NCBI RefSeq assembly: GCF_937123705.1 | Contig: NZ_CAKZKO010000139.1 | Coordinates: 186,001-250,000 of the forward strand | Direction of reading: 5' to 3' | From: an uncultured Paraglaciecola sp. | GTDB taxonomy: Bacteria; Pseudomonadota; Gammaproteobacteria; Enterobacterales; Alteromonadaceae | Length of the DNA: 64,000 bases | Shown: positions 29,836 to 38,696 of the stretch, one piece after another | How the letters are laid out: the number at the start of each line of letters is the position of its first letter | How positions within the stretch are numbered: the stretch's first letter is position 1 | The notes under the pieces: model-generated | The model's input: only the letters and a program-made list of their open reading frames with translations | Told to the model about the DNA's origin: nothing | The model's database searches: none | Made by a program: the position numbers and the translations under genes

Positions 29836-31319
29836 TACAACAAGTCCTGAATCTTAGCTAAGATAGCCTCAGATTCTTTATCGAGCGCAATAATGTCATC
29901 AATAATGGTTTTAGGTTCGCGCAGTGGTGCGGCTTCTTCAACGTTGGGGTTTTTAATGGATAAGTCATAAGTAGCTTGGTCAATATCACTAATAGTTAAT
30001 GACCATGACTTATCCGTTTCACCTTTGTCACGGCTACTGATAGCAACTTTTTGCAATTCAACAAACTCGGCTAAATCTTTATCATTCAATGGGTTAGTTT
30101 TACCCATGTTGCGGCCGACATTCAGTTCGTAAAACCATGTATTTAAGGTTGGTTCGCCTTTGGTGAAAAACAACACCACTGTTTTAACCCCTGCGCCTAA
30201 AAATGTTCCACCTGGGCAATCAAGCACGGTATGTAAATTACAGTTCTCTAGTAACTCTTTACGCAAAGCAATGGCAGCGTTGTCGGTGTTACTTAAAAAG
30301 GTGTTTTTAATCACAATGGCGGCACGGCCACCGGGTTTAAGCATTTTAATAAAGTGCTGTAAAAACAAAAAGGCGGTTTCACCGGTTTGTATGGGGAAGT
30401 TCTCTTGCACCTCTTTACGCTCTTTGCCGCCGAACGGTGGGTTAGCCAGTATGATGCTGTGTTGGTTACTTGGCTGAATGTCTTGTAGGTTTTCACTTAA
30501 GGTATTGGTGTGCAATACGTTAGGCGCTTCGATACCGTGCAAAATCATGTTCATGATGGCGATAACGTATGCGAGTGACTTTTTCTCTTTGGCGTAAAAG
30601 GTGTCGTTTTGCAGGGTTGCTAAATCATTGGTGCTTAATTTTACTTTATCGCGCCCGCCTTGGCGTAGGTAGTCAAAGGCTTCACATAAAAAACCTGCCG
30701 AGCCTGCTGCGCCGTCGTATATGGTTTCGCCAATTTTTGGTTGTATAACGTCGATCATCGCACGGATAAGTGGGCGAGGTGTGTAGTATTCGCCACCGTT
30801 GCGCCCTGCGTTACCCATGTTTTTAATTTTGGCTTCGTATAAGTGGCTAAGTTCGTGTTTTTCATCTTGCGAGCGAAAACGTAATTGGTCTACTTTTTCT
30901 AGGGCGTCACGCAGTGAATAACCGCTTTGAATTTTGTTTTTTATTTCGCTAAAAATCTCACCAATTTTGTATTCAATGGTGTTGGCGTTGTCGGCTCGTT
31001 GCTTAAAACCTTTTAGGTACGGGAATAATTGGCCATCGACAAATTCCATTAAGTCGTCGCCGGTTAAGGCGTGGTTGTGGTCAAACTTGCCGTCTGCGTC
31101 TTTGGGCGCTGCCCATGCGCTCCATCGGTATTGCTCGTCGATAATGTATTGGTAGGTTTCCATCATCATTTCGGCTTCTTGGGACTTGGTAAACTCTAAA
31201 TCGTCAAGGTATTTTAAAAATAACATCCACGATGATTGCTCGGTGTAATCTAACTCTGAAGAACAACCTGCGTCTTTGTGAAAAATATCGTCGATGTTTT
31301 TGAATACTTGTTCAAACAT
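29835..31319 (-). CDS. hsdM: Type I restriction enzyme, N6-adenine methyltransferase subunit
   Basis: 494 aa. N-terminal HsdM helical domain, SAM motif I as DGAAGSAGF, and catalytic motif IV ANPPFGGKE. Methylates adenine in the HsdS target. First gene of the operon; AAGGA lies about 12 bases before the ATG. Xre regulator gene is 95 bases upstream on the same strand. Confidence 0.94.
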   Translation of the reverse strand: MFEQVFKNIDDIFHKDAGCSSELDYTEQSSWMLFLKYLDDLEFTKSQEAEMMMETYQYIIDEQYRWSAWAAPKDADGKFDHNHALTGDDLMEFVDGQLFPYLKGFKQRADNANTIEYKIGEIFSEIKNKIQSGYSLRDALEKVDQLRFRSQDEKHELSHLYEAKIKNMGNAGRNGGEYYTPRPLIRAMIDVIQPKIGETIYDGAAGSAGFLCEAFDYLRQGGRDKVKLSTNDLATLQNDTFYAKEKKSLAYVIAIMNMILHGIEAPNVLHTNTLSENLQDIQPSNQHSIILANPPFGGKERKEVQENFPIQTGETAFLFLQHFIKMLKPGGRAAIVIKNTFLSNTDNAAIALRKELLENCNLHTVLDCPGGTFLGAGVKTVVLFFTKGEPTLNTWFYELNVGRNMGKTNPLNDKDLAEFVELQKVAISSRDKGETDKSWSLTISDIDQATYDLSIKNPNVEEAAPLREPKTIIDDIIALDKESEAILAKIQDLL

Positions 31320-31359
31320 GGGGGTAAAGTCCTTGTTAGCTATTGAGTGTGGGAGATAT

Positions 31360-31379
31360 GATATTTTTGTTTAAATATC
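31360..31379. repeat. GATATTT/AAATATC inverted repeat before hsdM
   Basis: Perfect 7-bp arms around a 6-base spacer, about 40 bases upstream of the hsdM ATG and between it and the Xre gene. Candidate operator; see the related element before hsdR. Confidence 0.4.
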
Positions 31380-31414
31380 TAAAAAAACGACCCATTAGCT
31401 TGTTGTTTTTATCA

Positions 31415-31651
31415 TTAATTAAATTGTGTTTTTACTTCTGATGGTTGCGGGAAAACCTCTTCAATATTGCAATGGAGGAAATGAATAATTTCATAAATCC
31501 TTTCACATGAAATTGGCACTGTACCTTTTTCGATTCGGCTTAAATAACTTGCCTCTATGCCTATCTTATTCGCTACTTCAGCTTGGGTTATGGAACGCTT
31601 TGTACGAGCAATTTTGATATTCATGCCAATTAATTGTTGAGCGGACTTCAT
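31415..31651 (-). CDS. Xre-family regulator, possible controller of hsd operon
   Basis: 78 aa, almost entirely one Cro/C1-type helix-turn-helix (TQAEVANKIGIEASYLSRIEKG). Size and place match the controller (C) proteins of restriction systems. Ribosome site GGAAG before the ATG. Lies upstream of hsdM and divergent from the winged-helix/helicase operon, so it could control both. Confidence 0.8.
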   Translation of the reverse strand: MKSAQQLIGMNIKIARTKRSITQAEVANKIGIEASYLSRIEKGTVPISCERIYEIIHFLHCNIEEVFPQPSEVKTQFN

Positions 31652-31793
31652 TCAAAACTTCCACAAATAAAAGAATAAAAAATCCTCCCATATTGCAGAG
31701 CGCCAACCCATGACATATAATTAAATTAATTTACATATATATCAATATAATTACTTTCATATCAAGTAATTAATCTTAGTAGCAATAATCAAT

Positions 31794-32318
31794 ATGAAAT
31801 TAGATCCTTTGGTAGCTCAAATTATTGCTGCGGCGAATTTTGATCACTTTACTACGAGTGATGTTCGGTCGGCATATTTAGCTTTAAAAAATGACCCATC
31901 ACTTGAACCCGCGACAGTTAGAAGAAGTATTTATTCTGAGCTTTTAAAGCTAGTTAAAAAAGGCTGGCTGAAGAAGTTGGTATCTAATAAAAAAGGGTTT
32001 ACAAAATTCCATAAAACCGAACTTTTTAATAGTGAGAAGATAAATTTATTGGCTGCTAGCAAGGTCAAAAATGCGGTTACGGGAGGAGATGAGAAGAAAA
32101 GTAAACTACTCGCTAAATTGAATCTCTACAAAGCTGATTTGTTGTTAAATATTGGTGAGTCTGAAGCCTATAAGGAATTGTATTCTGAATGCCCCGAATT
32201 GGTAGATGAGATACAACCGCAATTTAATATCGCGAGAGATAACAATACGAAGATTTTAGGAAAGATTAGGGCAATTGAGGGCTTACTAGCACAAGATAAA
32301 GCTGTAGAAGCACTATGA
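31794..32318 (+). CDS. Winged-helix-like protein, helicase operon
   Basis: 174 aa. The first 75 residues look like a winged helix (FTTSDVRSAYL ... TVRRSIYSELLKLVKKGWLKKL); the rest is charged and helical. Its stop overlaps the helicase start (ATGA), so the two proteins are made together. No clear ribosome site at its own ATG. Family unknown. Confidence 0.6.
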   Translation: MKLDPLVAQIIAAANFDHFTTSDVRSAYLALKNDPSLEPATVRRSIYSELLKLVKKGWLKKLVSNKKGFTKFHKTELFNSEKINLLAASKVKNAVTGGDEKKSKLLAKLNLYKADLLLNIGESEAYKELYSECPELVDEIQPQFNIARDNNTKILGKIRAIEGLLAQDKAVEAL

Positions 32319-33748
32319 AATTAAGACTATGGCAAACAGAGAGCATCAATTTAGCGTTAACACGTTACCGGAACGGATATAGCCACTTTTTAACCCTAGC
32401 TACACCAGGTGCAGGTAAAACGATGATGGCGTCTGCGTTGGCAGACCACTTATTAAAGAGTGACTTAGCTGATCTAGTGGTTTGTTTTTCACCTTCTTCT
32501 ATTGTTGCTAAAGACTTTAGTGAAAGCCTGCATTTAACTACGCAAGAGCGTTTTGATGGCTTAATGGGTGCGAAAGGCAGATCACTGACTTATCAAAACT
32601 TGCAGTATCTTGATGCAAGTTTTTGGCAGTTGTTTGATCGCTATAGGGTGTTTGTGATATTTGATGAGATCCATCATTGTGCAGGGTCGAATATTTATAA
32701 TGCCAATGCATGGGGGGAGCAGATTATACTTAACATTAAGGATAAGGCTGAATTTACCCTAGCGTTAACTGGCACTCCGTGGCGCTCTGACGCTGCTCCT
32801 ATCGTGCTTTCTAATTATATGCACCCTAGTAACAAAATATCATGCGATTACGTTTATGGGCTTTCTGAGGCCATTTCTGACGATGTTTGCCGTGTTCCGC
32901 AGATAATTGCGATTGATAATAATAATATTTCGGTAACGGATGACAAAGAAACTAACACATTTACCAGCTTTAAGCGTTTATTAGCTCATTCCTCTATCCC
33001 TTACCAAGACATCATAGAGAATGAAAAAGTGATGGAATATATTATTCATTCAGCACAGAAAAAATTGGACAAGATAAGATCCGTTAACGCTGAGGCGGCA
33101 GGGCTTATTGTTGCTTCGTCTGTGGAGCATGCACATCAAATCTCGATGTTAATGAAAAAATGTTTTAACGAGCAAGCTGTTGTTGTGACATATCGAGAAA
33201 ATGATCCTACCAGTATTATTCAGCGATTTAGACATGCAACAACTAAGTGGATTGTTTCTGTAGGCATGATCAGCGAGGGAACGAATATTCCTCGGTTACA
33301 GATTTGTTGTCACCTGACCAATATCAAGACAGAAATGCATTTTAGACAGATTTTAGGTCGAATACTTAGAATGACGGATTCAAAGAATCAAGAGGCGGTC
33401 ATGTATATGCCTGCAGAGCCTAAGCTGCTGGAATATGCATATCGAGTTAAGCAAGATGTGCCGGTTGAAGCTGGTGTGGTTCGGTTTGAAAAGATGGAAA
33501 GCCTTATTGAGGACAATATTGATAATAACTTTTCCAACACTATAACTTTTGATAAAGCAATGAAAGTTCGCTCTCACGCAAAGTTGAACCTTAGTGAATT
33601 TGATACTGTTATTGATAATCAAAACTTTGATAAAACTACTGCAAAAACTGAAGAACACTTTTTGACAAACTCTTATGAAAAAATAGTAAACATTTTTGGT
33701 CGGTTTCAACAAGAATCGATTGCATTGGGGCTAAGTGAATTAGGATAG
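32315..33748 (+). CDS. DEAD/DEAH-type (DEIH) superfamily 2 helicase
   Basis: 477 aa. Walker A ATPGAGKT at residues 29-36, DEIH at 117-120, LTGTPWRSD (motif III-like), and motif VI QILGRILR. The C-terminal 80 residues are outside the helicase core and unknown. Related helicases are found in hot spots of integrative elements. Middle gene of a three-gene operon with a winged-helix protein and a 92-aa protein. Defence role inferred from location. Confidence 0.82.
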   Translation: MKLRLWQTESINLALTRYRNGYSHFLTLATPGAGKTMMASALADHLLKSDLADLVVCFSPSSIVAKDFSESLHLTTQERFDGLMGAKGRSLTYQNLQYLDASFWQLFDRYRVFVIFDEIHHCAGSNIYNANAWGEQIILNIKDKAEFTLALTGTPWRSDAAPIVLSNYMHPSNKISCDYVYGLSEAISDDVCRVPQIIAIDNNNISVTDDKETNTFTSFKRLLAHSSIPYQDIIENEKVMEYIIHSAQKKLDKIRSVNAEAAGLIVASSVEHAHQISMLMKKCFNEQAVVVTYRENDPTSIIQRFRHATTKWIVSVGMISEGTNIPRLQICCHLTNIKTEMHFRQILGRILRMTDSKNQEAVMYMPAEPKLLEYAYRVKQDVPVEAGVVRFEKMESLIEDNIDNNFSNTITFDKAMKVRSHAKLNLSEFDTVIDNQNFDKTTAKTEEHFLTNSYEKIVNIFGRFQQESIALGLSELG

Positions 33749-33750
33749 TT

Positions 33751-34029
33751 ATGCTTACAGTTAAAAAATTTAAGGAAAAGTTAGGCCGTTCTAAACATCC
33801 GGACTACCTGCAAGTCGCTTTCGATGCAGATAATACTAATCAATTTTATATCGTTGGCAATGGTGGGATGGGAACAACTGTGAGTGCACCCGTTGAAAGT
33901 TTTCTACCTGAAATCAAAGAGTATGTTATTGCTACGATAAATTCAGGTGGGCTAGTCAAAAATGAAGAGGCAAGCCTTTTGCTTGATAGGAATTTGCTGG
34001 TTCATTATTTATCTTTGGCTGATGCTTAG
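33751..34029 (+). CDS. Small hypothetical protein of helicase operon, 92 aa
   Basis: Starts 2 bases after the helicase stop, so it is translationally coupled. Soluble, no recognised family; a glycine-rich turn NGGMGTT lies near the middle. Probably a partner of the helicase. Confidence 0.6.
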   Translation: MLTVKKFKEKLGRSKHPDYLQVAFDADNTNQFYIVGNGGMGTTVSAPVESFLPEIKEYVIATINSGGLVKNEEASLLLDRNLLVHYLSLADA

Positions 34030-34184
34030 GAGGGGAGAAATCAATAAAGTTTGATACAAAACACGCATTTAAAGCGGCAGTTAATTTTTAACTTTGATCA
34101 ACCAAACCCTAGCGAAATAGATGCCTGTTGAATAGAACATGATTGTGTTTTACTCTTTTTATTTTCAGACAAGGCGATGGAATT

Positions 34185-34490
34185 ATGAAAGCCAGAATTC
34201 TAAGCTATCAAGAGGTTGAGGAGCAGTTTCAGAAGGTTTTAATAGAGCTTAACCTTCTTCCGTTGGACGAAGAATCTCTAAAGAATAATGCCAGCTGTTT
34301 GATATTTATTCTTACGTTGTGCATCAGTCAGATGAAGGCACCGAGCGACAACTCCTACCCTGAAAAAAGTAAGCATCTTGCAACCCTAGAGAAAGCATCC
34401 TCTGCTATTACTTATAAAATGTACACTTGTTCAGTTGAAGAGATAAAAATGCAAGTAAGTGAAGCTTACAAAGCGTTTCACGTTCACTAG
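34185..34490 (+). CDS. Hypothetical protein, about 101 aa
   Basis: Small helical protein (starts MKARILSYQEVEEQF). ATG 34185 is chosen; a TTG at 34143 extends the frame. A weak AAGG/TGGA site precedes the ATG. No family recognised and no signal peptide; may be the end of the helicase operon, 155 bases downstream. Confidence 0.45.
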   Translation: MKARILSYQEVEEQFQKVLIELNLLPLDEESLKNNASCLIFILTLCISQMKAPSDNSYPEKSKHLATLEKASSAITYKMYTCSVEEIKMQVSEAYKAFHVH

Positions 34491-34999
34491 ATACAAAAAC
34501 TCGTTTTACCTCGACATAGAATACTTTACTACGGCTTCTTGTGTAGCTGAAATTTTAATGCTCACAAAGGATCTTTTATAGACTATTAACTCCAAAAAAC
34601 CAGTGTGGTGAAGTTGTTTGAAATTCTACAAATCCCTAACTTTTTGTATTTAGCATATTCACAATATAATGACTAGTTTTCCGACAAAGCGGTCGTAAGC
34701 ATTTGTCTGGTGTTTATCGTTTTTGTGCCAAAAGCGGCTCGCTATTTCTGTGTAGTTCTGGGTCTGCTTCCGGCCTAAAGCTGTCATGGGATTAACTACT
34801 GCGAATGCTAACTATGTAACAGTAAGCAGACATTGGATTTGGCAGCATTAATGGCAACTGTTCCGACAAAAAAGACATAGACCATAATATATTTCCTAGA
34901 GTCAAAGTGTTAACTTATGGAGAAAAATCGGCTCGAACAACTTCTAATTTATTTAAAGTGACTCTGTTATTTCTGTCATTCAGAAGGAAAAGTACCTTC
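34491..34999. other. Noncoding stretch, about 510 bases
   Basis: No convincing gene. The word TTCCGACAAA occurs near 34,678 and 34,860. Could be decayed sequence between cargo blocks, or untranslated regions of the flanking convergent genes. Confidence 0.4.
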
Positions 35000-36190
35000 T
35001 TAGCTTTTTTCTCTCAAGAGTCGAAACCCCATGCTGTCATTAACGTAATCTGGTTCGCTATTCTTCCTTCCCGCAGATGTGGTGAATTTCATCATATTAA
35101 AAGCAAGCTCAGGTGTATCCTTATTTAGAATGTAATCGCACTCCCAGCTTCCACCGCGTAAAATTCTGCTTTTTTTACTATCATTAGAAGCTATTCGCTG
35201 TTCTTGCCCAAGATATTCTTTCTCCCACTCGCTTGCACACCATTCGGAAACGTTTCCATGCATATCATATAATCCCCAATTGTTCGGCGGGAACTGTTCG
35301 ACGGGCTTTGTTTTACCGTATTCTTTATTGACATGCATCAATGAGGTATCAGCAGTCTCACCATAATAGTAAAGCGTTGTGGTTCCAGCCCTACATGCAT
35401 ATTCCCACTCTGCCTCAGTTGGTAATCGTATTTCACTTGAAGTGACAGTAGATAACCATGTGCAATATTCCAATGCCTCCCAGTAAGTAACGTTTATAAC
35501 TGGTCGCTTTCCTCTTCCCCAGCCTTCGTCATCTGGCTTTTCTATCATGTTAACATCGCAATAAATATCGTACATATCGAACGTAACGGTTGTTTTGAGT
35601 AACTGGAAAGCATCAACCTCAACAAAAATTGGTTCGGGAAGTTCATCGTCAGGATCCTGTAGAGCCATTTCGAAATCACCAGATGGAATATTAACCCAAT
35701 CTTCATTATCTATTCCGACCGCTTCTAGATTTTTTGGTTGATAATTTAAACGACCTTTAGGAAGTGTCGATGAGTCTGTTATATCTACGATAAGTAGAAA
35801 ATTATTATCTTCCCATTTAAGGTGCAACCCCCTTTTACTATCGTTATCAGTAAAACAGTATTCATCTATATTAGTTTCGTTACTATACTTTTGAATTAAG
35901 CCAATGCTTGTTTTATTACAAAACACCTCCAAGGCTAACGGATCGTTTTCATTATATTTATCTTGTAATACTTCAAGTTTAATTTCAGCAATATTTAGTT
36001 CATTATTTATCAGTTTTGCTCTTAAATACTTTCCTTCTGAACTTAGATATTTACTAGGCGTCAGATCAACAACTATTATCGCTACTTTTTTCCTCTGCTC
36101 AACTTCTGACTCTTTCTCAAAGTCATCAACAAGGATATTTCCATGAAGATCTTCAAAGCCCATACTTACGGCATCATCCCAATCACTCAT
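35000..36190 (-). CDS. Formylglycine-enzyme-like (SUMF1) protein with unknown N-terminal domain
   Basis: 396 aa. Residues about 165-395 are an FGE-sulfatase/C-lectin-fold domain: RPVINVTYWEALEYCTWL, RLPTEAEWEYACRAG, MHGNVSEWC, ILRGGSW and the closing MGFRLLR. Copper-site cysteines of true formylglycine enzymes are not evident, so sulfatase activation is unlikely. Residues 1-160 (starts MSDWDDAVSMGFEDLHGN) are strand-rich and unrecognised. GAGG precedes the ATG. A 56-codon gene lies 25 bases upstream on the same strand. Confidence 0.75.
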   Translation of the reverse strand: MSDWDDAVSMGFEDLHGNILVDDFEKESEVEQRKKVAIIVVDLTPSKYLSSEGKYLRAKLINNELNIAEIKLEVLQDKYNENDPLALEVFCNKTSIGLIQKYSNETNIDEYCFTDNDSKRGLHLKWEDNNFLLIVDITDSSTLPKGRLNYQPKNLEAVGIDNEDWVNIPSGDFEMALQDPDDELPEPIFVEVDAFQLLKTTVTFDMYDIYCDVNMIEKPDDEGWGRGKRPVINVTYWEALEYCTWLSTVTSSEIRLPTEAEWEYACRAGTTTLYYYGETADTSLMHVNKEYGKTKPVEQFPPNNWGLYDMHGNVSEWCASEWEKEYLGQEQRIASNDSKKSRILRGGSWECDYILNKDTPELAFNMMKFTTSAGRKNSEPDYVNDSMGFRLLREKS

Positions 36191-36215
36191 ACCAGAAACC
36201 TCACTGTCTATTTAT

Positions 36216-36386
36216 TTAGTTAAGATTTTTAAATAATTTAAATGCTTGTTCACGAATTGATTTATGTATACGTAACTCACAATCTTCTCCGTAAATGTTT
36301 AATAAATTCATGGCCTCATCTAAATCTTTGATTGATTCCTTTTCTGTAATAACTTTGTCAGTTACTCCTTTTTCATCATCTTTCAT
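36216..36386 (-). CDS. Small acidic/basic helical protein, 56 aa
   Basis: Starts MKDDEKGVTDKVITEKES and ends LFKNLN; amphipathic helices, no signal peptide. Ribosome site is weak (GGAA). It lies 25 bases ahead of the SUMF1-like gene on the same strand and is likely co-transcribed with it. Too short for a family assignment. Confidence 0.5.
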   Translation of the reverse strand: MKDDEKGVTDKVITEKESIKDLDEAMNLLNIYGEDCELRIHKSIREQAFKLFKNLN

Positions 36387-37020
36387 TTTAATTTCCGTCG
36401 ATTTTTTATATTTATATAGAATGCAGAATATATGACATCTCAGCCCTATTCAATAGGTCTGTTTCTGCCCTTTCAAACTAGACACTAATGACCGCTTTTG
36501 CGCTGGACTTGCCCTATATCCGAACTTAAATTCAGGAGAGCACAGATACCGGACGTTCGATTATGTCGATACTTTTAGTCTGCAATGAGCGACAAGCTGG
36601 CCTTTTCTTCCTTAATTCTTAAGACGGCAGATCCAACAATTTAGGACCCTAACGTTAGGAATTTATAGGTACATTTTGCTAGTAACAACCATCGGTATCA
36701 GCTCCCAATATCAGGTGATGTTGTGGTTTGAAATCAAACCGCCATTTAATTTTTGATAAATCAACGTCTCTGGCCCCATTGATTTGGATTTGTACGTATG
36801 AACAAAAGTATTTGTAGGTAAGCCAGATGTCTATGGTTGAGAGGGTAGATCAAATAAGTAATAATAAAGTAACTAAAGTCAGAGTTGGATGAGTTTCTGG
36901 AAAATGTCCATTATGTGATTTTAATACAAAAGAATAATGAGTCTATTTTGACGATATTTTGTTTGATTTGCTTGATACAAATATCAGCAGGATAAGTATG
37001 TAACACGGAAGAGATATTCT
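36387..37020. other. Noncoding stretch, about 630 bases
   Basis: Contains a perfect 12-bp palindrome CCTAACGTTAGG at 36,648-36,659. It also contains a 37-codon frame at 36,827-36,937 that reads across an in-frame TGA and encodes a CPLC motif, probably a gene remnant. The right end must hold the promoter of the YaaW-like gene. Confidence 0.4.
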
Positions 37021-38358
37021 ATGAGCGAAAAATTTGTATCTAACACCCAACTGAGGACGCTATTATCTGAAGCGACTGAGGACGAAAAGTTAGCTATTAC
37101 AAAGTTATTGGACACTAGTGCCACTACCGCTTTGGGCGCGATACCATTACAGAAGAAGATATGCTTCGAAGGCGGCCATGGCTTAGTTAATTTTTTCAGA
37201 AATCAAGGAACTGGGTATATAGATATTTTGGATGACGTAGCTGATACGTTAGATCTCAAAGGTTTGCCAAGTTATCACTCAAAATTAAAATATTTTGATA
37301 ATTATGAACAGATAGATGGCGAAAACCCTAGATACACAGAGGTTGAAGCAATACGTCTCGGTTTAGATTATTGTGAACAGGCTGAAGTAAAAATTATTCA
37401 AGAATTGATAAAACGCTCTTATGAACACTTATTAAAACAAAGGGATAAAGCCGAGGGACAGTGCTCAGATACTAAAAGAAAAATAAATTCGTTAGTAATA
37501 AAAGAGCGAAGATTAGTAGATGAGTCAGTTTGTTTGTTAAGAGAAATATTTAGTTATTCAAAAGAGCAGCTCGATAAGTCATTGGAGCTTATTCTTCCAT
37601 TGTTAGCTAAGCATCAACATGACTGGATATGGCCTAATTATGAATTGATGTTCGAAAATCCAGCAGTAACATGTGACTGGAAAAAAGAAATGGTGGACAA
37701 ATTGAAAGCAATGGAAGAAGTGACTAGAAAATTTTTGTTGACTATTAAAGCTTGCGAGGATTTTCCTTTAATTTCAGAAGATTCTATATCCATTGAACAA
37801 ATTTCTGAACATTTGATTCAACATATATTAGAAACTGAAGATGAAGATGGGCAAAAACAGATATATATAAATAAGCAAATAGAAAAGTTTGAACAGTACT
37901 CAATTCAGTATAAAAAGCTTATTAAGGAAAAAAATGATTGCTCAAATAATATTTTGTCAGCAATGAACCTGAGAGATTCCTTGATAAACGATATAGCAGC
38001 CCTAAACAATCAAATAAAAGACTTTGACAACAAAATTAACGAAGTCGTTACTAAGCTTGGGGATGCCAGTCATGCAGGATTAGCTGGGACAACTGGTTTA
38101 GTGGTAATAGCGAATCTTGGAGGCTTTGCTACATATACACTCTTAACTTCTTTTATGAGCGTTGTTTCCTTTGGCACTCTTGGCTTCGGCGCGTATACGG
38201 CTGCTACGTCTTTATTGAGTATCGCGATTGGGCCTGTAGGTTGGGTAGCGTTAGGCGGTTACGCAATGTTTTCTTTTGGTAAGCCGTCTATGTCGAAGTT
38301 AGTTCCAATTGTTGCGACAATTGGCGCTATAAGGCAACGTATTAAATATGAAACATGA
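37021..38358 (+). CDS. YaaW-like protein with coiled coil and glycine-rich membrane end
   Basis: 445 aa. Residues 1-120 resemble the YaaW/UPF0174 N-terminus (LLSEATEDEKLAITKLL, then GGHGLVNFFRNQGTGY and ILDDVADTL). The middle (about 130-340) is long charged helix, probably coiled coil. Residues about 345-430 are glycine- and alanine-rich hydrophobic (GLAGTTGLVVIANLGG ... AIGPVGWVALGGYAM), likely two membrane hairpins. Ribosome site GGAAGAG. The plan of sensor-like head, coil and membrane end fits a membrane-acting effector, but this is inference. Confidence 0.65.
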   Translation: MSEKFVSNTQLRTLLSEATEDEKLAITKLLDTSATTALGAIPLQKKICFEGGHGLVNFFRNQGTGYIDILDDVADTLDLKGLPSYHSKLKYFDNYEQIDGENPRYTEVEAIRLGLDYCEQAEVKIIQELIKRSYEHLLKQRDKAEGQCSDTKRKINSLVIKERRLVDESVCLLREIFSYSKEQLDKSLELILPLLAKHQHDWIWPNYELMFENPAVTCDWKKEMVDKLKAMEEVTRKFLLTIKACEDFPLISEDSISIEQISEHLIQHILETEDEDGQKQIYINKQIEKFEQYSIQYKKLIKEKNDCSNNILSAMNLRDSLINDIAALNNQIKDFDNKINEVVTKLGDASHAGLAGTTGLVVIANLGGFATYTLLTSFMSVVSFGTLGFGAYTAATSLLSIAIGPVGWVALGGYAMFSFGKPSMSKLVPIVATIGAIRQRIKYET

Positions 38359-38696
38359 TAAACCTGTAAAGACGATTGTAAAAAAGGGTCATAAACGCTA
38401 GCGAGAATTGAAGCATGAACGACCAGTTTAGGCCGATTTTTGTCAATCTGCTAACGACAAAAATTGGTACACACCAGCATTATAATTTTCACAAGAATCT
38501 TAGTCGCGAATGTCGGCTTTGGCGCTTGTTCGGTCATTGAGCTCGGTCTGTAAGGAGGGTTTGTAAAGTTTGCAGACATTCAATACACAGCAAAAACTAA
38601 AGGTTTACCCCATAAAATTAGCTAGCCATATGCTAATTTTTTTAAGCCAGTGGTTTGGCAATGGGAATGATGCACCTGATGGCAGATACAGGTTGT
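38359..38696. other. Noncoding stretch with 12-bp inverted repeat
   Basis: Arms at 38,433-38,444 and 38,456-38,467 (11 of 12 bases pair, 11-base loop), 75 bases after the YaaW-like stop; no T-run follows. A 17-base word (38,508-38,524) recurs exactly at 40,214-40,230. Confidence 0.45.

Noticed and set aside
35000..36190. Possible diversity-generating retroelement target, because of the lectin-like fold
   Set aside because: No reverse transcriptase and no template repeat found nearby.
36648..36659. Perfect 12-base palindrome as an origin or operator
   Set aside because: Single copy, no neighbouring repeats, not next to a promoter I can define.
38348..38401. 17-codon basic peptide overlapping the end of the YaaW-like gene
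   Set aside because: Too short and without a ribosome site.
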